Assembly (NCBI GenBank): GCA_003650305.1
Contig: QMOV01000011.1
Coordinates: 1 to 38,754, forward strand
Source of the DNA: Bacteroidota bacterium
Lineage (GTDB): Bacteria; Bacteroidota; Bacteroidia; Flavobacteriales; Flavobacteriaceae
Length of the DNA stretch: 38,754 bases
Direction: 5' to 3'
Shown here one piece after another: positions 1 to 6,981 of this stretch; the stretch's first letter is position 1; each line of letters begins with the position of its first letter. A program made the translations under genes and the position numbers. Below the pieces are notes generated by a model. That model did not search any database and was not told the DNA's origin. It was given only the letters and a program-made list of their open reading frames with translations.

Positions 1-467
1 GAAATGGCGTCCATCTCCTCCATCATAAATGATCCATCAGGATTACCTATAGGATTTTCTAATTTAAAAATTTCTAAACTAAGAGATTCAATTTTTTTAA
101 AATCACGCTCCAAATCATTAAAAAACTTTTCTCCAAAATGCGTTTCACTATATTCTTTACATTCAATAAATTGTGCTTTAGCTATTGAATCTAATAGTAC
201 AAAATTTACAAACTCAACCTTATCCCCATGGATAAGATAATCATTAGATGGCATGAGAAGTTGCTGAAAATTTAATTTAAGCTTTTGAAGAGCAAATTGA
301 TCCTTAGATTCCTTCAACATGATTTTGGACGATTTTTCAAGATAGTTAACGCTGTTTATTCCAACGTAAGCTATTATTGAAATTAGCATTAACACAGCTA
401 TTATCCCTATTAATAGCCTTTGAAAAATTGTTATTTTAATCCTTGAAAAGCTAATTATTCTTACCAT
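1..467 (-). CDS. Membrane sensor protein, N-terminal part (runs off left edge)
   Basis: Reading the minus strand from an ATG at 467 gives an uninterrupted frame to the edge (155 codons). The protein begins with a short basic segment, then one hydrophobic helix at about residues 14-32 (FQRLLIGIIAVLMLISIIAY), then a hydrophilic, helix-prone region rich in K, E and L. This is the layout of a sensor kinase or chemoreceptor-like protein with a periplasmic four-helix-bundle sensing domain. The catalytic or signalling part lies outside the window, so I cannot say whether it is a histidine kinase. It is AT-rich like the other native genes and is transcribed away from the IS scar. The start is supported by the stop-rich sequence upstream and by the normal TM-anchor position. 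Identity as a sensor is inference from architecture only. Confidence 0.65.
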   Translation of the reverse strand, partial: MVRIISFSRIKITIFQRLLIGIIAVLMLISIIAYVGINSVNYLEKSSKIMLKESKDQFALQKLKLNFQQLLMPSNDYLIHGDKVEFVNFVLLDSIAKAQFIECKEYSETHFGEKFFNDLERDFKKIESLSLEIFKLENPIGNPDGSFMMEEMDAI

Positions 468-644
468 TACTTGATATTTAGACAATTAACACCAAACTAA
501 TTTGCTAAGATACAAAAGGATTAATCTTAAACTAATTATATACAATTTAAACATCTTATCTTGAGTCGCTAACAATTATTCATATAATATGTTTTTGTCA
601 TCTTATCTGAAATCAGATATTAAGTTTTAATATAATGAAATTTA

Positions 645-809
645 ATGCTTGTAACTTTTAACAAAAGTAAATTTCACACTAAAACAAAAACGAGGATAAA
701 TTTTTATATTATTTACCCTCTTTCAGATAATAGAAATAATATTTTTATTCATGTTCAAAGCGAACTTATAGAAATTATAGAACAAATAGAAGGACGGTTT
801 GGTTATTAG
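645..809 (+). CDS. Possible small ORF of 54 aa, unknown
   Basis: An ATG at 645 opens a 54-codon frame ending at TAG 807-809. The C-terminal half has a plausible coding look (…HVQSELIEIIEQIEGRFGY) with amphipathic, acidic character and no low-complexity run. I recognise no family. It lies just upstream of the hairpins of the IS200-like remnant, so it may be a fragment of a decayed gene rather than a working one. A frame of this length can also arise by chance in AT-rich sequence, so confidence is low. Confidence 0.18.
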   Translation: MLVTFNKSKFHTKTKTRINFYIIYPLSDNRNNIFIHVQSELIEIIEQIEGRFGY

Positions 810-840
810 TAGAGTTAATATATTTAAGCATATGTTTAAT

Positions 841-976
841 AAATAGTGCAACAAACGGCACTATTTCGCTATTTAAAATTAATATTATTTATAAAAGCAT
901 TAATTAGTGCATTAAATAGCACTTTATGTGTATTTATTGGTCTCAAAAGTAGTTAAAACTATGCACTTTAGTGCAT
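841..976 (+). repeat. Three AGTGC/GCACT hairpins, probable IS200-type left end
   Basis: Hairpin 1 spans 841-866 (9-bp stem AAATAGTGC/GCACTATTT, 8-nt loop). Hairpin 2 spans 906-923 (AGTGC/GCACT, again an 8-nt loop). Hairpin 3 spans 961-976 (ATGCAC-TTTA-GTGCAT). Hairpins 1 and 3 are both followed by the same TTTCGCT heptamer. IS200/IS605 elements carry subterminal hairpins recognised by their Y1 transposase, and this array sits directly in front of the tnpA remnant, so it is best read as the surviving left end. A REP-like family bound by the transposase is the alternative. Confidence 0.5.
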
Positions 977-1012
977 TTCGCTTTAGCTTCTAAAAAGACT
1001 TACCTTTGTTTT

Positions 1013-1240
1013 ATGTCAGAACAAAGAGTAAATGGACATACTGTATCAAGATTGACAGCTCATATAGTTTGGAGTACAAAGTATAGGTATTTAGTTTTGG
1101 AGGGGGATATTCAAAAGAAGTGTAGATCGATACTGATTCAAATATGTGATGCAGAAGATGTTAATATTTTAAAAGGAGTTGTTAGTAAGGATCATATTCA
1201 TCTGCATATTGAATATCGACCGTCTCAAGATATTAGTAGT
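1013..1240 (+). pseudogene. tnpA: Truncated IS200/IS605-type Y1 transposase (TnpA)
   Basis: The frame opens at ATG 1013 (MSEQRVNGHTVSRLTAHIVW), matching the N-terminus of IS200-family transposases: the beta-strand HIVWSTKYR, then the HUH metal-binding motif as HIHLHIEY (His63 and His65). These single-strand transposases are normally about 130-150 residues and need a catalytic tyrosine in the C-terminal helix. Here the similarity stops at about residue 76 (QDISS), where the sequence switches to a haloperoxidase fragment in another frame. The catalytic tyrosine is therefore lost and the element is dead. The GTG at 971 would extend the frame into hairpin 3 and is unlikely to be the true start. 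Confidence 0.8.
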
Positions 1241-1241
1241 T

Positions 1242-1583
1242 CGCCCAGAAACATTAATAAACCAGTATTTAGATGGGGAATGGGTACCATTGTTACAGTC
1301 CCCACCTTTTCCTGAATATACAAGTGGGCATTCCGTAATTTCTAGAGCTGCAGCGGTTACTTTGACTAAATTATTTGGTGAAAATTTTAGCTTTTCTGAC
1401 AACTCTGAAGTAGAATATGGCTTACGGATTCGCGATTTTAAAGCATTTAAACAAGCCTCAGAAGAAGCTGCTATTTCTAGATTATATGGTGGTATTCACT
1501 ACAAAATGGCTATTGATGAAGGAGTTACCCAAGGAGAAAGAGTTGGTAAATTTGTAGTTAATAATATTCAAACGTTGAAATAA
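1242..1583 (+). pseudogene. C-terminal remnant of vanadium-dependent haloperoxidase / PAP2-like gene
   Basis: From Arg codon 1242 the frame reads RPETLINQYLDGEW, then PEYTSGHSVIS, then AISRLYGGIHYKMA, ending at TAA 1583. These are the last part of motif 1 (K-x6-RP), the SGH motif carrying the acid-base histidine, and the SR-x4-G-x-H motif whose histidine binds vanadate in this family (here SRLYGGIH). About 113 codons remain; family members are about 400-450 residues, so the N-terminal three quarters, including the motif-1 lysine, is gone. It has no start codon of its own and is joined directly to the transposase remnant. In many Bacteroidota such genes follow a large FG-GAP/ASPIC gene like the one at 22024 (recalled from general knowledge). 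Confidence 0.75.
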
Positions 1584-1645
1584 TTGACACGGTTATTTTT
1601 TCTGAGATAACATAATAATTCAGGCTTAAATAGCTAATGAAATTT

Positions 1646-2338
1646 TTACTCACTAGAGGTGATCAATATAAATCCTTGATTATGGATATTATCAATTTTA
1701 ATCGAATCGTCTTTTGATAGGTATTTTCTTAAATGCGTAATAAAAACATTCAGGCTTTTTCGGTTAAAATAATCATTCTTACCCCAAAGAGTATTCAAAA
1801 TATCACTATGTCGACTGATATTATTTTTATTTTTAAGTAAATACAAAAGTAATTCACTTTCTCTTGCTGTTAAGTGCCTTTTTTCATCATAAATTTTCAA
1901 TTCATAATTTGAAGGTGAAAAGCTATATTTTCCAATCTTATATAATTCTTCTTCTTTTTGATCTGTTTTTTTTAAAATACTCAGTAAACTATTTAATCTA
2001 ACAACTAATTCTTCTTCATCAATTGGTTTTCTAATGTAGTCTATAGCTCCTAAAGAAAACCCCTTTAACAGATCAATTTTTAATGACCTTGCTGTTAGGA
2101 AAAGAAACGGAATAGTTATGTTTTTTTGGTTGATATTTTCAGCTAATTGAAAACCATCCATATCTGGCATCATTATATCAAATATACATAAATCAAATGG
2201 CTGTTCCAAAAGTACAGTTAAGGCATCTTTACCATTTTTAACCCATAAAACTGAAAAATTCTTCATTTTAAGGTATTCAGTAAGCACATACCCTAATGAA
2301 GTATCATCTTCAACCAAAAGTAATCTATATTTGGCCAT
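1646..2338 (-). CDS. OmpR/PhoB-type response regulator (RprY-like)
   Basis: This is a cytoplasmic DNA-binding response regulator of 230 aa, the usual length. The receiver domain (about 1-120) shows the acidic pair Asp11/Asp12, the phospho-acceptor Asp54 in CIFDIMMPDMDG, Thr82 and Lys104 (RKP). The winged-helix effector (about 130-228) includes the LTARESELLLYLL and RKSLNVFITHLRKYL stretches typical of OmpR/PhoB proteins. It starts at ATG 2338, three bases after the stop codon of the histidine kinase gene, so the two are co-transcribed. It resembles RprY of Bacteroides. The divergent region before the kinase carries TTAA pairs at 11-bp spacing, the geometry used by this family, so autoregulation and control of the 3854 operon are plausible but unproven. 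Confidence 0.93.
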   Translation of the reverse strand: MAKYRLLLVEDDTSLGYVLTEYLKMKNFSVLWVKNGKDALTVLLEQPFDLCIFDIMMPDMDGFQLAENINQKNITIPFLFLTARSLKIDLLKGFSLGAIDYIRKPIDEEELVVRLNSLLSILKKTDQKEEELYKIGKYSFSPSNYELKIYDEKRHLTARESELLLYLLKNKNNISRHSDILNTLWGKNDYFNRKSLNVFITHLRKYLSKDDSIKIDNIHNQGFILITSSE

Positions 2339-2341
2339 ATT

Positions 2342-3610
2342 TTAACTAGCTATTGGCAATTTAATTGTAATTCTCGTCCCTTCTTTCATCTTACTTTCTA
2401 ATATAATTTTTCCTTTATGCAAGTTAATAATCTTTTTCACATAGTTTAAACCTATCCCATAACCTTTTACAGTATATAAATCCCCTTGAGAAACCCTATA
2501 ATGCTTTTTAAAAATTTTCTGTTGATCCTTCTTTTCTATGCCTATTCCATTATCTTTTACTGTTATTTGTAACTCTTTATTTTTTATTTCGGCCGTTAGG
2601 ATAATTTTAGGAGTTTCCATACTATATTTTTTAGCATTATCCAGCAAATTATTAATCGCGTTGGATAAATGCATTGGTTCACATTTCATCATAAATATTT
2701 CTCCCTTAATCTCATAATTAAAATCAACTTCCTCCATCTTTGAAATAAATTTAAATTCTTCACATAACCGTTTTAGATGCGGTAAAAAATCTGTTTTTAT
2801 AAGATTTAAGTTGATGTTATTCTTATCTAAACTTGCTAATTGCAGTACTTTATCAATATGCTCCTTTAGCCTGTCATTTTGATTTCTAATAATTTCTAAA
2901 TAAGTCTTACTTTCTTCATTTTCCTTTTGTTGTAGTATTTTTGAGGCTAATCCAATTGAAAAAATAGGTGTTTTAAGTTCGTGTGTAAGATTATTGATAA
3001 AATCATTGGTCATAGAAATAATATTCTGTTGCCAATAAAAGGATCTCAAAACCCAAATAACCACAAAGATAATAGCTGTTAAAAAAATTAAACTCGGAAT
3101 GGTAAGCCCATTGAGTTGAAATAAAAAATATTCGTTTATTCTATTAAACTGTAATTCTAAAGTGACTTTATTTTGCACCAAATCTGGTAAATATCCATTT
3201 AGCGGAATTGGATATCTTTTTAATTTAATTTCTTGATCATTAAAGTTGGGAGAGTTTATATGAAGTGAAGAATTCTCTACAAAAAGTTTATACGAAAAAT
3301 CCGTTTTTATTCCATTTTCCAACAGCTTAAATTCCAAAAAATCGTTGAGAAAATAACTTGAAGCGTCTCTTACACTATCTAACTCAATTTTAAAATAAGT
3401 GTCATCATTTGTAATTGCCTTACCCAGCAAAAAAGTAAGTTTATCTTCGTGACTTAAATCAGACTGGATTGCTTTAACAGACTTCCCAATATTTTGATTA
3501 AAGCGCACATTAGCTAAATTTAATCCAATCCTCAAGTATTGATATTGAATTATTACCAACCCAATGACTGATATTATAAAAATGATGATATAAATATTTC
3601 TCTTTTTCAA
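2342..3610 (-). CDS. Sensor histidine kinase (RprX-like)
   Basis: A 422-aa inner-membrane kinase, the partner of the regulator just downstream. Two membrane helices (about 5-23 and 169-188) bracket a periplasmic sensor of about 145 residues. The dimerisation/H-box is THELKTP with phospho-acceptor His210. The ATPase domain carries the N-box NAINNLLDNAKKYS, the G1 box DNGIGIEKKD and the G2 box GYGIGLNYVKK. The start codon is TTG at 3608-3610, because no in-frame ATG lies near and a stop lies a few codons upstream; the resulting MKKRN leader and TM helix are normal. The sensor region has no domain I can name. The gene is divergent from the large operon at 3854, with 243 bases between them. Confidence 0.92.
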   Translation of the reverse strand: MKKRNIYIIIFIISVIGLVIIQYQYLRIGLNLANVRFNQNIGKSVKAIQSDLSHEDKLTFLLGKAITNDDTYFKIELDSVRDASSYFLNDFLEFKLLENGIKTDFSYKLFVENSSLHINSPNFNDQEIKLKRYPIPLNGYLPDLVQNKVTLELQFNRINEYFLFQLNGLTIPSLIFLTAIIFVVIWVLRSFYWQQNIISMTNDFINNLTHELKTPIFSIGLASKILQQKENEESKTYLEIIRNQNDRLKEHIDKVLQLASLDKNNINLNLIKTDFLPHLKRLCEEFKFISKMEEVDFNYEIKGEIFMMKCEPMHLSNAINNLLDNAKKYSMETPKIILTAEIKNKELQITVKDNGIGIEKKDQQKIFKKHYRVSQGDLYTVKGYGIGLNYVKKIINLHKGKIILESKMKEGTRITIKLPIAS

Positions 3611-3718
3611 AATTTGGAATTGTTAATAAAGATAAGTTTCAAAGATACTCAAAGAAAATAGGTTATGGAAGAATTCCACTACTAAGATGTGGTGTATGCA
3701 CTTTTTTTAAAATAAAAA

Positions 3719-3776
3719 GTTAATGAAAAATTAACGGTATTATTCAAAGATAAATGAAAGATTAATCAAAGGTTAA
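3719..3776. promoter_or_regulatory. Putative OmpR-family binding sites between kinase and operon
   Basis: TTAA tetramers begin at 3720, 3731, 3762 and 3773: two pairs, each with an exact 11-bp start-to-start distance, 42 bp apart. The first pair also forms the inverted repeat GTTAAT-N5-ATTAAC (3719-3735). Direct half-sites at 11-bp spacing are the known binding geometry of OmpR/PhoB regulators, and such a regulator is encoded by the divergent gene pair. The function as its operator is inference; AT-rich sequence yields TTAA often. Confidence 0.4.
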
Positions 3777-3853
3777 AGCCTAGTAAAAAAGATAAAGCAG
3801 CTAGCTTCAGTTGGTTTATTTGATTTATTTTTAACATAAATTCATAACATATA

Positions 3854-5536
3854 ATGAAATACTCAAATAAACAATGGTATTTTACTTTTCTTTTTGTCTT
3901 TTCGCTAATCTTTTCCGGATGTAATTTGGATAACAAATCTTCCTCTAAATCACAGAATCAATCTGTTAATATACTTCCTGCGGTAAATGATGATTTCTTT
4001 CAGGAGATTGGGCAGGAGATTGGATTGGATTTTGTTCACTCCATTGGAGCTGATGATATGAAAAATATTGTGGAATCAGTTGGAGGTGGTGCTGCGTTCC
4101 TCGATTATGATCAGGATGGTTATATTGATATTTACATGTGCAGTGGAACATGGATTGAAGGTTTCAGTAAAAGCGAAAAACCTGAAAAATTGTCTGGTAA
4201 CCGTCTTTATCACAACCTGCAGGATGGCACTTTTGAAGATGTTACTAAGAAAGCTAAAGTTGGCGGTCCATGGTATAGCATGGGAGTTACTGTTGGCGAT
4301 TTCAATAATGATGGATATCCGGATATATATGTAAGTAATTATGGGCCCAATACCCTCTATAAAAATAACGGAAATGGCACTTTCACAGACGTTACTAAAC
4401 GAGCCAAGGTGGGAGGAGGGAAAGAATGCAGTGTAGGTGCAGTATGGCTAGATTTTGATAATGATGGCCTGCTTGATCTTTATGTAGGGAATTACCTGAA
4501 TTTTGATCCTGAATATAAATATTATTATGCTCCTGACGGATTTCCTGGCCCATTGTCCTATGACAGCCAGGCAGATGTTTTGTACCATAATAAAGGTGGT
4601 GGCACTTTTGAGGACGTAACAAAAAAAATGGGAATTGTTGACATTGACGGGAGAGCAATGGGTGTTGGAGCAGCAGATTATGATGATGACGGTTTTGTGG
4701 ATATTTATGTGGCCAATGATCATACTGTAAATTATCTCTGGCATAATAACGAAGGAAAAGGATTCACTGACAGGGGCACTATGTCCGGAACAGGATTCAG
4801 CCAGGCAGGAGAAGCAACCGTAAGCATGTCGGTAGATTTTGCCGATTATAATGGAGATGAATTGCTTGATATGTTTATTTCAGATGATAATTATTGCTCT
4901 CTTTATGAAAACTTAGGAAATGGACTTTTTAGTGATAAATCATATGCTTCGGGAATCTCTGTAGCATCCGGACAGTTTGTTGGATGGTCCTCCTCGTTTC
5001 TTGATTATGACAATGATGGGGATCCTGACATTTTTAAAGCGAATGGTGAGTTAAAGCACTTGTATGGACAAGAAGATCAATTGTTTGAAAATATTGAGAA
5101 CGGAAAATTCAAGGATGTATCAGTAGAACGGAGCCAATACTTTAAGGAAGAGTATGTTGGTCGTGGAGCATGTCTGGGTGATTATGACAATGATGGAGAT
5201 ATTGACATCTATATTGCGAATTTAGACAGCCAAGGCATGTTTTTAAGAAACAATAAAGGGAACCAAAACAACTGGCTTATTCTAAATCTGGTTGGTCAGT
5301 CGAGTAACAGGGATGGAATAGGTTCCAGGATCAGACTATTTGCAGGCGGTAAAGTGCAGACTGCTCAGAAAAAAAGTACGACCGGATACCTTTCACAAAA
5401 TGACTCCAGGATACATTTTGGCTTAATGAAGAATGGTATTGTTGAAAGAATAGAGATAAAATGGCCTTCAGGAAAATTACAGGTGTTGGAAAATATTAAA
5501 GCTAATCAGTTCCTTACTATCAATGAACCCGAATAA
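3854..5536 (+). CDS. FG-GAP/ASPIC (CRTAC1-family) lipoprotein, first gene of the 12-gene operon
   Basis: A 560-aa exported lipoprotein: signal sequence with lipobox FSGC (Cys23). From about residue 84 it carries FG-GAP repeats with calcium-binding loops of the type DxDxDG (DYDQDGYIDIYM, DFNNDGYPDIYV, DFDNDGLLDLYVG, DYDDDGFVDIYVA, DYDNDGDPDIF, DYDNDGDIDIYIA), predicting a beta-propeller. The C-terminus (about 490-557) is an ASPIC/UnbV domain (GSRIRLFAGG…TTGYLSQND…IKWPSGK). No enzymatic function is established for this family; roles in extracellular binding or adhesion are guessed. A shorter paralogue with the same layout is encoded at 17819. The next gene starts 7 bases after the stop, so both are in one transcription unit. 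The paired TTAA sites upstream may control it. Confidence 0.9.
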   Translation: MKYSNKQWYFTFLFVFSLIFSGCNLDNKSSSKSQNQSVNILPAVNDDFFQEIGQEIGLDFVHSIGADDMKNIVESVGGGAAFLDYDQDGYIDIYMCSGTWIEGFSKSEKPEKLSGNRLYHNLQDGTFEDVTKKAKVGGPWYSMGVTVGDFNNDGYPDIYVSNYGPNTLYKNNGNGTFTDVTKRAKVGGGKECSVGAVWLDFDNDGLLDLYVGNYLNFDPEYKYYYAPDGFPGPLSYDSQADVLYHNKGGGTFEDVTKKMGIVDIDGRAMGVGAADYDDDGFVDIYVANDHTVNYLWHNNEGKGFTDRGTMSGTGFSQAGEATVSMSVDFADYNGDELLDMFISDDNYCSLYENLGNGLFSDKSYASGISVASGQFVGWSSSFLDYDNDGDPDIFKANGELKHLYGQEDQLFENIENGKFKDVSVERSQYFKEEYVGRGACLGDYDNDGDIDIYIANLDSQGMFLRNNKGNQNNWLILNLVGQSSNRDGIGSRIRLFAGGKVQTAQKKSTTGYLSQNDSRIHFGLMKNGIVERIEIKWPSGKLQVLENIKANQFLTINEPE

Positions 5537-5543
5537 GTTTTTA

Positions 5544-6974
5544 ATGAATAGAAAAAGATCAAATATAGTTTTCCTAACCCTAATGGTCATCAGTTGGTGC
5601 AGCATCTTTTTTTCATCCTGCAAGGAAAGATCCATGGAAGGAATGATTGTATTTACACAAGTAACAGGAGACCTGCAGGATATTAATTATACAACAGGTG
5701 ATTCCTGGCGATATATCCCGGATTCACGCATTGTGGCATTGAACTCTAATAAATCCGAAGAAACGATAAAAGTGCTTACTGAAGGTTTCTATTCAGCATG
5801 CTCACCAGTGATTTCATATGATGGGCAAAACATGATCTTTGCAGCCCAAAAAAGAACAAATGATATCTGGCAAATATGGGAAATGAATTTGGAGAATTTA
5901 AAAGCCAGGCAAATCACGTTTTCAACGGAAAATTGTATTGACCCTGCTTACCTTCCAGGTGGCCGTTTGGTGTATAGCAAATTCACAACGAATAAAACAG
6001 TAAAATCGGGGCATACGCTCTTTACCTGCAATATTGATGGATCTAATATCAGGCAAATCACCTATAATCCACATGCATATTTTGCATCAACAATCCTGCA
6101 GGATGGACGGATATTGTCAATTAGCAGACAGCTATATCCTGATCAAAGAGATGGGATGTTTATGGTTTTACGCCCTGACGGTAGTAAAGAAGAATTGTTT
6201 TATCAAGGCTTAAAAGGAAGTGATTTACATAGCCGTGGATGGGAGACAAATAATGGTAAAATTATTTTTATAGAATCCAATAATAATGATAGGAAAGGTG
6301 GAAATATTATTTCTATTGATTATAATCGACCATTGCATAGTAGGGTTGATCTATCTTCTGGCATTAAAGGAGATTTTTATGCTATTAACTCACTGCAGGA
6401 AGACAAGTTACTGGTTTCTTATCGTTCGCCTGATGATGACCGATACGCACTGTATGAATTTGATGCTGAAAATAAAACGCTAGGTCAGGCTATTTATAAA
6501 GACAAGAACTACAATGTGCTGGAAGCTGTTGTAGTTAAAAAACAAGAGCGACCTAAAAATTTGCCAAGTGAAGTGAATATGAGTGTGAATACTGGAATTC
6601 TTCTTTGTCAGGATATTAATTTTACAGATGAACAATCTGAAGAAATTACCTCCTCAACTTCTAAAGCAATAAGTATAGAGGTGATGGGAATCGATTCTTC
6701 TCTTGGAATTGTAGAGGTTGAGAAGGATGGTTCTTTTTATTTAAAGGTTTTGGCCGATACCCCTTTTCGAATACAGACAATGGATGAGAACGGACAGGTT
6801 GTGTATGGTCCGGGTAGCTGGATCTATTTGCGCCCTAATGAACGACGTGGGTGTGTGGGTTGTCATGAAGATAAAGAACAGGTTCCGAAGAACAGACAAG
6901 CGCTTTCAACTATGAAAGACCCAATAATATTACCAACACAAATGAAAGAAATACATAAAAATAGGGTTCATTAA
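5544..6974 (+). CDS. TolB-like propeller lipoprotein with one c-type haem site
   Basis: From ATG 5544 the product is 476 aa with a lipoprotein signal (…CSIFFSSC, lipobox SSC). An ATG at 5523, overlapping the preceding gene by 14 bases, would add seven residues and is less likely. The body shows TolB/DPP-like propeller strands (DIWQIWEMNLE, RQITFSTENC, LFTCNIDGSNIRQIT). Near the C-terminus is a single haem-binding CVGCH, at residues 444-448 counted from 5523, in the context NERRGCVGCHEDKEQVP. That ending resembles the haem tail of proteins related to hydrazine synthase alpha subunit, as I recall that family, but this is not evidence for hydrazine chemistry. Likely role: an outer-surface or periplasmic electron-transfer or binding protein working with the tri-haem protein encoded next, 7 bases downstream. 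Confidence 0.82.
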   Translation: MNRKRSNIVFLTLMVISWCSIFFSSCKERSMEGMIVFTQVTGDLQDINYTTGDSWRYIPDSRIVALNSNKSEETIKVLTEGFYSACSPVISYDGQNMIFAAQKRTNDIWQIWEMNLENLKARQITFSTENCIDPAYLPGGRLVYSKFTTNKTVKSGHTLFTCNIDGSNIRQITYNPHAYFASTILQDGRILSISRQLYPDQRDGMFMVLRPDGSKEELFYQGLKGSDLHSRGWETNNGKIIFIESNNNDRKGGNIISIDYNRPLHSRVDLSSGIKGDFYAINSLQEDKLLVSYRSPDDDRYALYEFDAENKTLGQAIYKDKNYNVLEAVVVKKQERPKNLPSEVNMSVNTGILLCQDINFTDEQSEEITSSTSKAISIEVMGIDSSLGIVEVEKDGSFYLKVLADTPFRIQTMDENGQVVYGPGSWIYLRPNERRGCVGCHEDKEQVPKNRQALSTMKDPIILPTQMKEIHKNRVH

Positions 6975-6981
6975 AATAGAT

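Larger units (their letters stand above)
468..1012. other. Gene-poor stretch with hairpins and one small open frame
   Basis: This 545-base AT-rich stretch separates the left-edge sensor gene from the transposase remnant. It holds the divergent upstream region of the sensor gene (468 to about 640), a doubtful 54-codon frame (645-809) and three hairpins built on AGTGC/GCACT (841-976). No tRNA, rRNA or rho-independent terminator was recognised. Confidence 0.5.

Noticed and set aside
4-240. Plus-strand 78-codon frame at the left edge
   Set aside because: It is antisense to the membrane sensor gene, whose TM helix and composition are convincing; the plus-strand product is low-complexity Ser/Lys-rich.
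5523-6974. Hydrazine synthase activity for the mono-haem lipoprotein
   Set aside because: Only the haem tail and propeller resemble that family; there are no beta/gamma subunits and no other nitrogen-cycle gene in the window.
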